This document shows positions 15,008 through 23,424 of a stretch of DNA of 64,000 nt, one piece after another; position 1 is the stretch's first letter, and each line of letters begins with the position of its first letter. Source of the stretch: Arthrobacter sp. S41 (lineage in GTDB: Bacteria; Actinomycetota; Actinomycetes; Actinomycetales; Micrococcaceae); contig NZ_SIHY01000002.1 in NCBI RefSeq assembly GCF_004320535.1, positions 519,788 through 583,787 on the forward strand. The letters run 5' to 3'. The notes under the pieces were generated by a model. That model saw only the letters and a program-made list of their open reading frames with translations, had not been told where the DNA came from and did no database searches. Made by a program: the position numbers and the translations under genes.

Positions 15008-18000
15008 ATGAGTAACTCTGTTCCACCAACCATAGACGCCCGCCACTTGTTGGCCTTCTTGGGCGATGTTCCTTTCTTTTACGGAAAGAACTTAGCCGCT
15101 GAAGAAAATTCCGTGGTTGACGTGGAATTCGACGAGACGACTGGACAGATCGAGGGCACCGTACGAGCCGCCGATGAAGAGTTCTCGCCGATGATCCAAG
15201 TGCAGCAGGTCGATGATGAATGGAAGATCGAACTGTGCGAATGCTCCTGTGACAAGCCAGGCATCTGTGCACACATCGCAGCGCTAGCGATTGTGTCGAA
15301 CAAGATTGCTTCCATGCCACGCCTGGTTCCTGTTGCCGAAGAAAAAAGCTCGGCTGCTTGGTCTCAGCAAATCGGGTCTTGGTTTGAAGAGTCAGAGCCC
15401 GGTCCAGCTGACGGATTGCTCGGTTCTCAACATGATCCAGTAGTGGCCATGGGTCTTCAGTTCATGCTCTTTGACTCGAAGAACACCACCCAGCAACAGC
15501 AGTGGATGCCTACTGGAACCATTCCGCATCCCACGCGCAACAAGCGTTTCCGTTTGGGTGTACGCCCCATGGTGCGCAATACCGAAGGCCGCTGGGTTCG
15601 CGGCCAGTTGCGCTGGACCACCCTAGGTTTCAAAACCTACGGCTGGAATCTCTTGCGCTCACAGCATCACTGGTTCACTCGTTTTGCTTCCATGGCCCGC
15701 AGCGACACCCAGCTGCAGTTTAAGGTTGATGAAGATTGGCTATTCATGGACGAATACGCCTCCGACCTGTTGTGGCCTTTGCTTGACCAAGCACAAGAAC
15801 TTGGCATCCCTTTGATCTCAACACGCAACGAACAGCGCATTCGCATCGTCGACCCTGCCGCATTTAGCATGCGAGCCTCACTGGACGAAAAACAGTTGCA
15901 GCTCGGTGGTGTCCTGCACATCGACGGTCAGGATCTACTTCTGGATGCCGACTCCCCTAGTGGCGTCATTGCTGATCACGGTTTTTACGCTCAGCTTGGG
16001 CAGCCAGATGAAATTTGGCTGGCCCCAAGTACTGAACCCATCGCCGAGGCTCACCGCCGCTGGTACGCAGACCGCCGGCAGGTTGCTGTTCCAGTCGCAG
16101 AGATTAATGACTTCTTCGAATCGGCCTACCCTCGTTTGGCACGTCGTTTTGACCTACGCAGCGCCAGTGAAGAGTTGCAACTTCCTGCGTTGAAGCCACC
16201 TTTTGTTCAGGCCACCGTCACCTACAAACACGATCTGAATGAGAAGGGTGAGCCAAATGATTCGGCGACCCTGGATTTCCAGGTCCGCTACCCGGGTGTA
16301 CCGGATCATCACGAAGTTTATGATTTTGAAGCCGAAGAAGAACTTCGAGCAGCCGTGGATGAAGTCTTCCAGGAGCATACAGGAAACGGCAATCCTGATC
16401 TTGCACCCAAGTTCTACTCGGGTGAATCGGTCATTACCTTTGTCTCCGAAATTCTGCCTGCCATCGAACAGCTTCCAATGCTCAAGCTGCTTGAGAAGGG
16501 AACACGCCCAGTCTTCCGTCAGCTGCGTGAACTCCCCCAGCTGAAAATCAATGCGGTAAATCATGAGCGCACCGACTGGCTGGATTTAGGCCTGCTGATC
16601 ACCGTTGGTGACCACGCAGTTCCTTTCTCGCAGATCGTCGAAGCGATGAGCAATGGCCAGATGAAGATCAAGCTGCCCGATAACACGTGGTTCTCCTTGG
16701 ACCAACCGCTCTTCGCTAAGCTCAAGGCATTAGTCGATGAGGCGCAGGCCCTGAACGACAAGCCAAAAGAAGGCGACCTGAAGCTTACTGTCTTCCAGAT
16801 CTCCATCTTTGAAGAACTTGATGAGCTCGCCGAAGGTATCGATGGCGCAGACATGTTCATTGCGCGCATGCGATCCCTGCTCAGGGTTGCCGAGGGAGAT
16901 CAAGCTGAGGTCCCTCAGTCGCTTAATGCGCAGCTGCGCCCTTATCAGGTTGAAGGCTTCCGCTGGCTCAGTCGCCTGTATGAAGGCGGTTTCGGCGGGA
17001 TCCTGGCCGATGACATGGGTTTGGGTAAAACCCTTCAGACCATCGCCCTGATCTTGCACGCGCACGGTTTGTGGGACGATGAGCAAGCGTGCGCCCAGTT
17101 GCCGGCAGCGCAGCGCGAGCGTGCACCGTTCTTGGTTGTTGCTCCGAGCTCGGTGGTCTCTAACTGGGAAACCGAAATCAACAGGTTCGCTCCGAGCTTG
17201 CGTGTGGTGAGCATCGAAGGAACTATGAGCTCACCGCATCAGCTGCGCGACTTGGCTCAAAACTACGACGTCATTCTCACGACCTACACGTTGCTGCGCC
17301 TCAACGATGAGATCTACGAGGGCCAGCGCTTCGCCGGGTTGATTCTTGATGAGGCCCAGTTCGTAAAAAACCGCTCCACCAAGGCTCACCGCACCGCGGT
17401 CAACCTCCAGACTAATTTTAAGTTAGCTGTCACCGGTACACCGATGGAAAACAACCTCTCTGAGCTTGGCGCGTTGTTGTCTTTGGTAGCTCCGGCGCTG
17501 TTCTTGAACACCAGTCGGTTTAACCGTCAGTTTGCCCGTCCAATCGAGGTCCTGGGCGATAAAGACACCTTGGTGCTGCTACAGCGTCGTATCAAGCCGT
17601 TCATGTTGCGCCGCACCAAGGAATCTGTGGTTCTGGATCTGCCTCCTAAACAGGAGCAGCAGCTGTTGGTTCGTCTCTCCGACGAGCACCAGCACGTTTA
17701 CGACACCCACTTAAACCGTGAGCGTCAGAAGATTCTGCACCTGGTTGAGGATCTGGATCGCAACCGGTTCACCATTTTCCAGTCGTTGACCCATCTTCGT
17801 ATGTTGGCACTTGAACCATCGCTGGTTGATCCCGAGCTTGCCGATGTCCCCGGATCCAAGCTGGAGGCACTCTTTGATCAGCTTGACGATGTACTCGGCG
17901 AAGGACACCGCGCCTTGGTCTTCAGCCAGTTCACTTCCTACCTGAAGGTGTTGGCCGACAAGCTCACTGAGCGTGGCGTGAACTTTGTGTATCTCGATGG

Positions 18001-18355
18001 AAATACGCGCAATCGCTCCAAGGTCATTGATCAGTTCAAGGAAGGCGAAGCGCCACTGTTCTTGATTTCGCTCAAGGCCGGTGGTTTCGGTTTGAACCTC
18101 ACCGAGGCTGACTACTGCTTCTTGCTTGACCCATGGTGGAATCCTGCGGTTGAAGCTCAGGCGATTGACCGTACTCACCGTATTGGCCAAACCCGCCAAG
18201 TGATGGTCTACCGGATGATTTCCCAAGGCACCATCGAAGAGAAGGTTGTCGCTCTGCAGGAAAGCAAGCGCAAGCTCATCTCAACAGTGATGGATGAAGC
18301 CGATGGGTTCTCTAAAGCACTGACCGCTCAGGACATTAGAGGGCTGCTCGAGTAA
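15008..18355 (+). CDS. SWIM-type zinc-finger SNF2-family helicase
   Basis: A 1115-residue DNA/nucleoprotein remodelling ATPase. An N-terminal SWIM zinc finger (CECSCDKPGICAHIAAL, about residues 77-95) is followed by a central beta-rich region. The SNF2 N-terminal lobe starts near residue 640 with RPYQVEGFRWLSRLYEGGFG, then Walker A DDMGLGKT, the DEAQ box, and TGTPMENN. The C-terminal helicase lobe has VFSQFTSYL, LKAGGFGLNLTEADY and DRTHRIGQTRQV. All helicase motifs appear intact. Such proteins are widespread in Actinobacteria; the cellular role is not defined. The gene stands alone, with a divergent LOG gene upstream. Confidence 0.92.
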   Translation: MSNSVPPTIDARHLLAFLGDVPFFYGKNLAAEENSVVDVEFDETTGQIEGTVRAADEEFSPMIQVQQVDDEWKIELCECSCDKPGICAHIAALAIVSNKIASMPRLVPVAEEKSSAAWSQQIGSWFEESEPGPADGLLGSQHDPVVAMGLQFMLFDSKNTTQQQQWMPTGTIPHPTRNKRFRLGVRPMVRNTEGRWVRGQLRWTTLGFKTYGWNLLRSQHHWFTRFASMARSDTQLQFKVDEDWLFMDEYASDLLWPLLDQAQELGIPLISTRNEQRIRIVDPAAFSMRASLDEKQLQLGGVLHIDGQDLLLDADSPSGVIADHGFYAQLGQPDEIWLAPSTEPIAEAHRRWYADRRQVAVPVAEINDFFESAYPRLARRFDLRSASEELQLPALKPPFVQATVTYKHDLNEKGEPNDSATLDFQVRYPGVPDHHEVYDFEAEEELRAAVDEVFQEHTGNGNPDLAPKFYSGESVITFVSEILPAIEQLPMLKLLEKGTRPVFRQLRELPQLKINAVNHERTDWLDLGLLITVGDHAVPFSQIVEAMSNGQMKIKLPDNTWFSLDQPLFAKLKALVDEAQALNDKPKEGDLKLTVFQISIFEELDELAEGIDGADMFIARMRSLLRVAEGDQAEVPQSLNAQLRPYQVEGFRWLSRLYEGGFGGILADDMGLGKTLQTIALILHAHGLWDDEQACAQLPAAQRERAPFLVVAPSSVVSNWETEINRFAPSLRVVSIEGTMSSPHQLRDLAQNYDVILTTYTLLRLNDEIYEGQRFAGLILDEAQFVKNRSTKAHRTAVNLQTNFKLAVTGTPMENNLSELGALLSLVAPALFLNTSRFNRQFARPIEVLGDKDTLVLLQRRIKPFMLRRTKESVVLDLPPKQEQQLLVRLSDEHQHVYDTHLNRERQKILHLVEDLDRNRFTIFQSLTHLRMLALEPSLVDPELADVPGSKLEALFDQLDDVLGEGHRALVFSQFTSYLKVLADKLTERGVNFVYLDGNTRNRSKVIDQFKEGEAPLFLISLKAGGFGLNLTEADYCFLLDPWWNPAVEAQAIDRTHRIGQTRQVMVYRMISQGTIEEKVVALQESKRKLISTVMDEADGFSKALTAQDIRGLLE

Positions 18356-18415
18356 CAGGTTGATTAAATCTCTCGGAATAGGGGCCGACTGCTAGCCAGA
18401 CACGATATATTCGTT

Positions 18416-18808
18416 ATGACGGTTGATGTGCGTTATTCCACACATAGTGCACCCAGCGGTTACTGGCCTGAGCGGCTCCTCGTTCAGGCGAAACGAACGA
18501 TGAAGGCGGTAATAACCGTGTCCCTGATTAAATCGGAGACGATCAGTACCCCCGATGATGACTGGATGCGCGCATCAGTCAGTACTGAAAAAGATCGTGT
18601 GGTTATCGAGGCAGGACAGGAACGTTTGTCCTTGGAAAACGATCGCCTGTTGGAAAAAGTCCATCAGGTTTTAGCTTCTCCGCTCGAAGAGATTTTTTAC
18701 AACCCTAAGCACAGGATGCTATTGATTCCTGGAGCGTTCGCGGTTGTCGGTTCCTCGTTCCTACGAATCGATGCTGACGCTCAAGCGACTGTTGGCCTAC
18801 GAGGCTAA
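18416..18808 (+). CDS. Small hypothetical protein
   Basis: A 130-residue frame without a recognised domain, 60 bases after the helicase gene. Translation may start at M29 (18500, MKAVITVSLIKS). The product has an acidic middle (TPDDDWM) and an amphipathic helix-like stretch (LENDRLLEKVHQVLASPLEEIF), ending in a hydrophobic segment. A terminator hairpin follows 15 bases after the stop, which supports a real transcript. Function unknown. Confidence 0.45.
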   Translation: MTVDVRYSTHSAPSGYWPERLLVQAKRTMKAVITVSLIKSETISTPDDDWMRASVSTEKDRVVIEAGQERLSLENDRLLEKVHQVLASPLEEIFYNPKHRMLLIPGAFAVVGSSFLRIDADAQATVGLRG

Positions 18809-18822
18809 GAATCGTCACTGTC

Positions 18823-18856
18823 TGCCCCAAGACACCCAATCGGTGCACTTGGGGCA
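18823..18856 (+). terminator. Terminator after the small hypothetical gene
   Basis: Nine-base stem TGCCCCAAG/CTTGGGGCA (arms 18823-18831 and 18848-18856) followed by TTCTTGT. Confidence 0.65.
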
Positions 18857-19348
18857 TTCTTGTATCCACAGAAACACATCGCTGTCCCGGACTGTCCGGG
18901 TCGCCCTCAAAAGGTGCTGCCACAAGCCAAATCAAGCAATCTTCGCCGATTTTTCGCGGCGTGTCATCTAGAGGCCTTCACCACACTTTCGGCGCAAAGA
19001 GACCGCAGTGTGCGTCCCGGCCCAATTCGCGTACATGCCTATTACCTTCAACGGTTTTCGCCTGTCTGTCAGCTGTGCAAAGTCCCGCATTAGGCTCAGT
19101 CGATGAGACGTGGGACACGCTCCGATTCGGGGAAATATTAGGTTACTTGGTAGTGTAGATAACTATCCGCTAAAGCGTTTCATCACTCGAAGCCCCGGAT
19201 TAGTCGGTTTTTCGAGTAGAAATCTATCGATTTCGATGAGTCGCCCGGTGTCTGTTTGTGACTGCACGGAGTAATTTTTTACTCACTGACGAAGTGTCCC
19301 AGACGCCGGCTGAACGACAAGATCAAGAAAGATACGAGGAGTGAAGCT
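18857..19348. other. Long non-coding region before the MHS transporter
   Basis: About 490 bases with no supported gene. Near the transporter it holds clustered short inverted words: GAAATC-TATC-GATTTC around 19220-19237, CATCACTCGAA near 19181 and TTCGAGTAG near 19211. These may be operators or part of a structured leader. The transporter has a good ribosome-binding site (AGGAG, 19337-19341). Confidence 0.35.
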
Positions 19349-20899
19349 ATGGAAGCCGCTAATCCACGCAAGCAACGGTTTTTTAGAAAACGTCGTCTAA
19401 AAGTAGAAGATGTCAACGTTGTTGACGACTCAATGCTTAAGAAGGCCATCGGCGGTACCGTCGTCGGTAACCTCATGGAATGGTACGACGTTGGTGTCTA
19501 CGGCTACCTGGCCGTGATCATCGGCAAGTTGTTCATGCCGGACACCGTCGACCCAGCAATTCAGACTTTGTTCAGCCTCGGCGTCTTCGCCGTGACATTC
19601 GTGGCCCGCCCGCTGGGCGGTGTAATTCTGGGGCAGATGGGTGACCGCGTTGGTCGCCAGAAGATTCTTGTCTTCACCCTACTGATGATGGCACTAGCCA
19701 CCTTCGGCATCGGTATCCTCCCGGATTACACGGTATGGGGTGTAGCAGCACCAATCCTGCTGGTTGTTTTGAAGCTCATCCAGGGCTTCTCCACCGGTGG
19801 CGAGTATGCAGGTGCTACTACGTTCATTACCGAGTACGCACCAGATAAGCGCCGTGGCTTCTACGCCTCATTGCTGGACCTCGGTTCCTACATGGGCTTC
19901 GCCATTGGTGCTGCCTTTGTTTCGATCCTCCAGCTGACCCTGACTGAAGATGTCATGGAAGGTTTCGCTTGGCGTATTCCATTCCTGGTGGCGCTGCCAC
20001 TGGGTGTGATCGCTTTGTGGTTCCGTTCAAAAATTGAAGATACTCCAGCGTTCCAAGAAGCCCAGGAGGCTGCCAACCGCGCGAGCGAGGACGCTAAGAA
20101 CTCGGCGGACGCGCCTAAGGGTGTTATTGACCTGGTCAAGAGCTACTGGCGTGAACTGCTCACTGGGTTCGTCCTCGTGTCCGCCGCTAACACTGCTGGT
20201 TACGCGCTGACCAGCTACATGCCGACCTACCTGACCGAGACCCTGCACTATGACCCGGTCCACGGTAACCTGCTGACCCTGCCGATCCTTGTTGGTATGT
20301 CTTTGTGCATCCCGCTGGGTGGCAAGCTCTCAGACACCATTGGTCGTCGTAAGGTGCTGTTCATCGGTTCGGTGTCCGCAATTCTTCTGGCCATTCCTGC
20401 GTTCTTGTTCATGATGCACGGCGCTGTCTGGTCGACCTTGGTGGGCTTGGCCCTGTTGGCCTTCCCAGTGACCTTCTACGTCGCCAACTTGGCTTCGTCC
20501 TTGCCAGCATTGTTCCCTACTGCCTCGCGTTACGGTGGCATGGGTATCTCCTACAACTTTGCGGTAGCGATCTTCGGTGGCTTCGCACCATTTATCATGC
20601 AGGCACTGGTCACCATGACCCAGTCATCGCTGGCACCAGCGTTCTGGGTGATGGGTACGTCGGTAGCTGGCTTTATCGCCGTCTGCTTCCTGAAGGAATC
20701 AGCACGTAAGCCACTGCCTGGCTCGCTTCCTTCGGTTGCGACCGAAGAGGAAGCTATCGAGCTGGTCAAGACTCAGGAAGAAAACCCTGACCTTGATGTT
20801 GAGGAACTCTTCGAGCAGGTTCCAGCCTTGGAGGAAAGCTACCAGCAGGAAATCGCCGATGGTAATCCGTCCGGCAAGGACATGACTCCACAGCCATAG
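19349..20899 (+). CDS. MHS-family proton symporter (proline/betaine- or carboxylate-type)
   Basis: A 516-residue major-facilitator transporter of the metabolite:H+ symporter subfamily. Diagnostic segments are VGNLMEWYDVGVYGYLAVIIG in helix 1, the inter-helix motif GQMGDRVGRQKIL, FSTGGEYAGATTFITEYAPDKRRG, and the second-half GGKLSDTIGRRKVL. Twelve membrane helices are visible, with an acidic cytoplasmic tail of about 60 residues. ProP-type osmolyte import is the closest description, but citrate, shikimate and ketoglutarate carriers share these motifs. The start has AGGAGTGAAGCT before ATG. It is monocistronic, with a long upstream region and two strong hairpins downstream. Confidence 0.87.
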   Translation: MEAANPRKQRFFRKRRLKVEDVNVVDDSMLKKAIGGTVVGNLMEWYDVGVYGYLAVIIGKLFMPDTVDPAIQTLFSLGVFAVTFVARPLGGVILGQMGDRVGRQKILVFTLLMMALATFGIGILPDYTVWGVAAPILLVVLKLIQGFSTGGEYAGATTFITEYAPDKRRGFYASLLDLGSYMGFAIGAAFVSILQLTLTEDVMEGFAWRIPFLVALPLGVIALWFRSKIEDTPAFQEAQEAANRASEDAKNSADAPKGVIDLVKSYWRELLTGFVLVSAANTAGYALTSYMPTYLTETLHYDPVHGNLLTLPILVGMSLCIPLGGKLSDTIGRRKVLFIGSVSAILLAIPAFLFMMHGAVWSTLVGLALLAFPVTFYVANLASSLPALFPTASRYGGMGISYNFAVAIFGGFAPFIMQALVTMTQSSLAPAFWVMGTSVAGFIAVCFLKESARKPLPGSLPSVATEEEAIELVKTQEENPDLDVEELFEQVPALEESYQQEIADGNPSGKDMTPQP

Positions 20900-20901
20900 C
20901 T

Positions 20902-20925
20902 TGCCCCTGGCTGCAGCCAGGGGCA
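20902..20925 (+). terminator. Hairpin after the MHS transporter
   Basis: A 24-base perfect palindrome (12-base arms, TGCCCCTGGCTG and complement) just after the stop. It is not followed by a T run, so it may act as an mRNA-stabilising or partial terminator before the stronger hairpin at 20949. Confidence 0.6.
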
Positions 20926-20948
20926 GTAGCCAGATCAATAACTGAATA

Positions 20949-20996
20949 GCAAAGAGGAGAAGGCTGCGAAATCATTCGCAGCCTTCTCCTCTTTGC
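20949..20996. terminator. Strong terminator, 22-base stem
   Basis: Perfect 22-base arms (20949-20970 and 20975-20996) with a 4-base ATCA loop. The A-rich/T-rich ends let it work for the transporter and possibly for read-through from the opposite strand. Confidence 0.85.
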
Positions 20997-21039
20997 TTCA
21001 ACGCATCTCTTGGATTTGGCCGATCTTGGCCTCAAAAAA

Positions 21040-21075
21040 CTAATGCCCCGGATCCGTGAGGATCCGGGGCATTAG
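21040..21075 (-). terminator. Terminator of sucCD
   Basis: Sixteen-base perfect arms (21040-21055 and 21060-21075), GTGA loop; on the minus strand the tail is GTTTTTTG. It follows the sucD stop by 16 bases. Confidence 0.9.
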
Positions 21076-21091
21076 TCTTGGAAACGTTAGC

Positions 21092-21994
21092 TTAGAGAGC
21101 TGCGAAAACTTCGCGCAGCAATACAGCGGTCTCCGAAGGAGTCTTGCCAACCTTTACGCCAGCAGCTTCCAGTGCTTCCTTCTTGGCCTGGGCGGTGCCG
21201 GCCGAGCCGGAAACGATGGCGCCTGCGTGGCCCATGGTCTTGCCTTCAGGAGCGGTGAAGCCAGCCACGTAGCCAACAACTGGCTTGGTGACGTTGGCCT
21301 TGATGTAATCAGCTGCGCGCTCTTCAGCGTCGCCACCGATCTCACCGATCATAACGATGGCCTTGGTCTCTGGGTCAGCTTCAAAAGCAGCCAGAGCATC
21401 AATGTGGGTGGTACCGATGACTGGGTCGCCGCCGATGCCGATTGCGGTGGAGAAGCCCAGATCGCGCAGTTCGTACATCATCTGGTAGGTCAAGGTACCC
21501 GACTTGGAAACCAAGCCGATTGGGCCCTTGCCAGTGATGTTGTTCGGGGTGATACCAACCAGTGCTTCACCTGGGGTGATGATGCCTGGGCAGTTAGGGC
21601 CGATGATGCGGGTGATCTGGTTGCCGTCGGCGTCAACCTTCGACTGTGCCAGAGCCCAGAACTCAGCGGAGTCCTGTACTGGAACACCTTCGGTGATAAC
21701 TACAACAAGGCCAACCTCGGCCTCGATAGCTTCAACGACTGCGTCCTTGGTGAACTTAGGTGGCACGAAGACGATTGATACGTCAGCGCCGGTCTCGGCC
21801 TTGGCCTCAGCCACGGTGCCGTAAACCTTGATGTCCTGGTCACCATGGGTCACGGTGGTACCAGCCTTGCGGGCGTTCACGCCGCCAACAATGTTGGTGC
21901 CAGCCTTGAGCATCAGGGCGGTGTGCTTGGTGCCTTCGCCGCCGGTGATGCCCTGGACGATGACCTTGGAGTCCTTGTTCAGGTAAATGCTCAT
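21092..21994 (-). CDS. sucD: Succinate-CoA ligase alpha subunit
   Basis: TCA-cycle enzyme converting succinyl-CoA to succinate with nucleotide triphosphate formation; this subunit carries CoA binding and the phospho-histidine. The 300-residue product shows the N-terminal [16 protein letters not shown], the CoA/phosphate loops [13 protein letters not shown] and SKSGTLTYQ, and the active-site His in [13 protein letters not shown]. The start [10 protein letters not shown] is clear; the open frame upstream of it is antiparallel-free read-through of sucC in another phase and is not coding. It lies 16 bases after sucC. Confidence 0.96.
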   Translation of the reverse strand: MSIYLNKDSKVIVQGITGGEGTKHTALMLKAGTNIVGGVNARKAGTTVTHGDQDIKVYGTVAEAKAETGADVSIVFVPPKFTKDAVVEAIEAEVGLVVVITEGVPVQDSAEFWALAQSKVDADGNQITRIIGPNCPGIITPGEALVGITPNNITGKGPIGLVSKSGTLTYQMMYELRDLGFSTAIGIGGDPVIGTTHIDALAAFEADPETKAIVMIGEIGGDAEERAADYIKANVTKPVVGYVAGFTAPEGKTMGHAGAIVSGSAGTAQAKKEALEAAGVKVGKTPSETAVLLREVFAAL

Positions 21995-22010
21995 TGTTCG
22001 CTTATCCCTC

Positions 22011-23183
22011 TTACTTCGCTGCGTTGGCGAGCTCGGCAGCCTTATCGGCGCCCTCATCCATGGTTGCTGCCAGGGTGACCAACGGGTGGTTAGCCTTGGC
22101 CAAGATGGCACGACCCTCTTCAACGTTGTTGCCGTCCAGGCGGACAACCAGTGGCTTGTTCGCTGCATCACCCAGGGTGTTCAGCGCGCCAACGATGCCG
22201 TTTGCTACAGCGTCACATGCGGTGATGCCACCGAAGACGTTGACGAAGACCGACTTGACCTGTGGGTCGTTCAGGATGACGTCAAGACCGTTAGCCATAA
22301 CCTCCGCCGAAGCTCCACCACCGATATCAAGGAAGTTTGCAGGCTTGACCGAACCGTGGTTCTCGCCAGCGTAGGCAACAACGTCCAGGGTCGACATAAC
22401 TAGGCCAGCACCGTTACCGATGATGCCTACTTCGCCGTCCAGCTTGACGTAGTTCAGGCCCGAAGCCTTAGCCTTGGCTTCCAGCGGATCCGCTGCGCCC
22501 TTGTCTTCCAGCTCTTCGTGAGCTGGGTGACGAACCTCAGAGGCGTTGTCATCCAGGGAGACCTTGCCGTCAAGTGCGACGATGTCGCCGGCGCCGGTCT
22601 TCACCAGTGGGTTAACCTCAACGAGGGTTGCGTCTTCTTCCTTGAAAACAACCCAGAGCTTCTGGATGGTTTCTGCAACCTTGGCACGCAACTCTTCAGG
22701 GAAGTTTGCTTCTGCCACGATCTCGGCAGCCTTCGCGGCGTCAATGCCAACGATTGGGTCAACGGCAACCTTGGCCAAAGCATCTGGGCGCTCAACTGCG
22801 AGCACCTCGATCTCCATGCCACCTTCTACCGAGCACATGGCCAGGTAGTTACGGTTCGAGCGGTCCAACAGTACCGAGAAGTAGAACTCCTCAGCGATGT
22901 CGGCGCCCTGAGCGATCATGACCTTGTTCACGGTGTGGCCCTTGATGTCCATACCGAGAATGGCCGATGCGTGCTCGAAAGCTTCATCGGCAGTCTTAGC
23001 GACCTTAACGCCGCCAGCCTTACCGCGGCCACCGACCTTGACCTGTGCCTTTACTACAACTACGCCGCCGATCTTCTCAGCTGCGGCCTTGGCTTCTTCC
23101 GGGGTGTAAGCGACGATACCGGCAAGCACGGGAACACCGTGTGCCTCAAATAGATCGCGCGCCTGGTACTCATACAGGTCCAC
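22011..23183 (-). CDS. sucC: Succinate-CoA ligase beta subunit
   Basis: Nucleotide-binding subunit of succinyl-CoA synthetase, 390 residues. It begins [19 protein letters not shown] from a GTG codon (23181-23183) and has the ATP-grasp segments [26 protein letters not shown] and [10 protein letters not shown], and the C-terminal [16 protein letters not shown] with the CoA-ligase fold. It forms a two-gene operon with sucD and ends at the terminator at 21040-21075. The 240-base upstream gap contains the promoter, which I could not define. Confidence 0.96.
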   Translation of the reverse strand: MDLYEYQARDLFEAHGVPVLAGIVAYTPEEAKAAAEKIGGVVVVKAQVKVGGRGKAGGVKVAKTADEAFEHASAILGMDIKGHTVNKVMIAQGADIAEEFYFSVLLDRSNRNYLAMCSVEGGMEIEVLAVERPDALAKVAVDPIVGIDAAKAAEIVAEANFPEELRAKVAETIQKLWVVFKEEDATLVEVNPLVKTGAGDIVALDGKVSLDDNASEVRHPAHEELEDKGAADPLEAKAKASGLNYVKLDGEVGIIGNGAGLVMSTLDVVAYAGENHGSVKPANFLDIGGGASAEVMANGLDVILNDPQVKSVFVNVFGGITACDAVANGIVGALNTLGDAANKPLVVRLDGNNVEEGRAILAKANHPLVTLAATMDEGADKAAELANAAK

Positions 23184-23424
23184 GGGTTTGTGTCCTTCGT
23201 TCGAAGTTCATGCTGACTCGCGGCATGGCCACGGACCGAAATCCATGCCATACCTAAGAGAGCGCACCGCAACAAACGGACGTCATAAGGCGCCGTAGCC
23301 CGTGCGCACCTCTCAGACTATCCCGACTTTCTCAAAGTTCCCACTTTTACAACACGTAGAGAAACTAGGGAATTCCGCCGAGAACCAAATTAATGTGACG
23401 AACGTAACTAAATTACTCGGTTGG

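Noticed and set aside
21995..22171. N-terminal extension of sucD
   Set aside because: It overlaps sucC in another phase; the conserved protein begins [10 protein letters not shown] at 21994.
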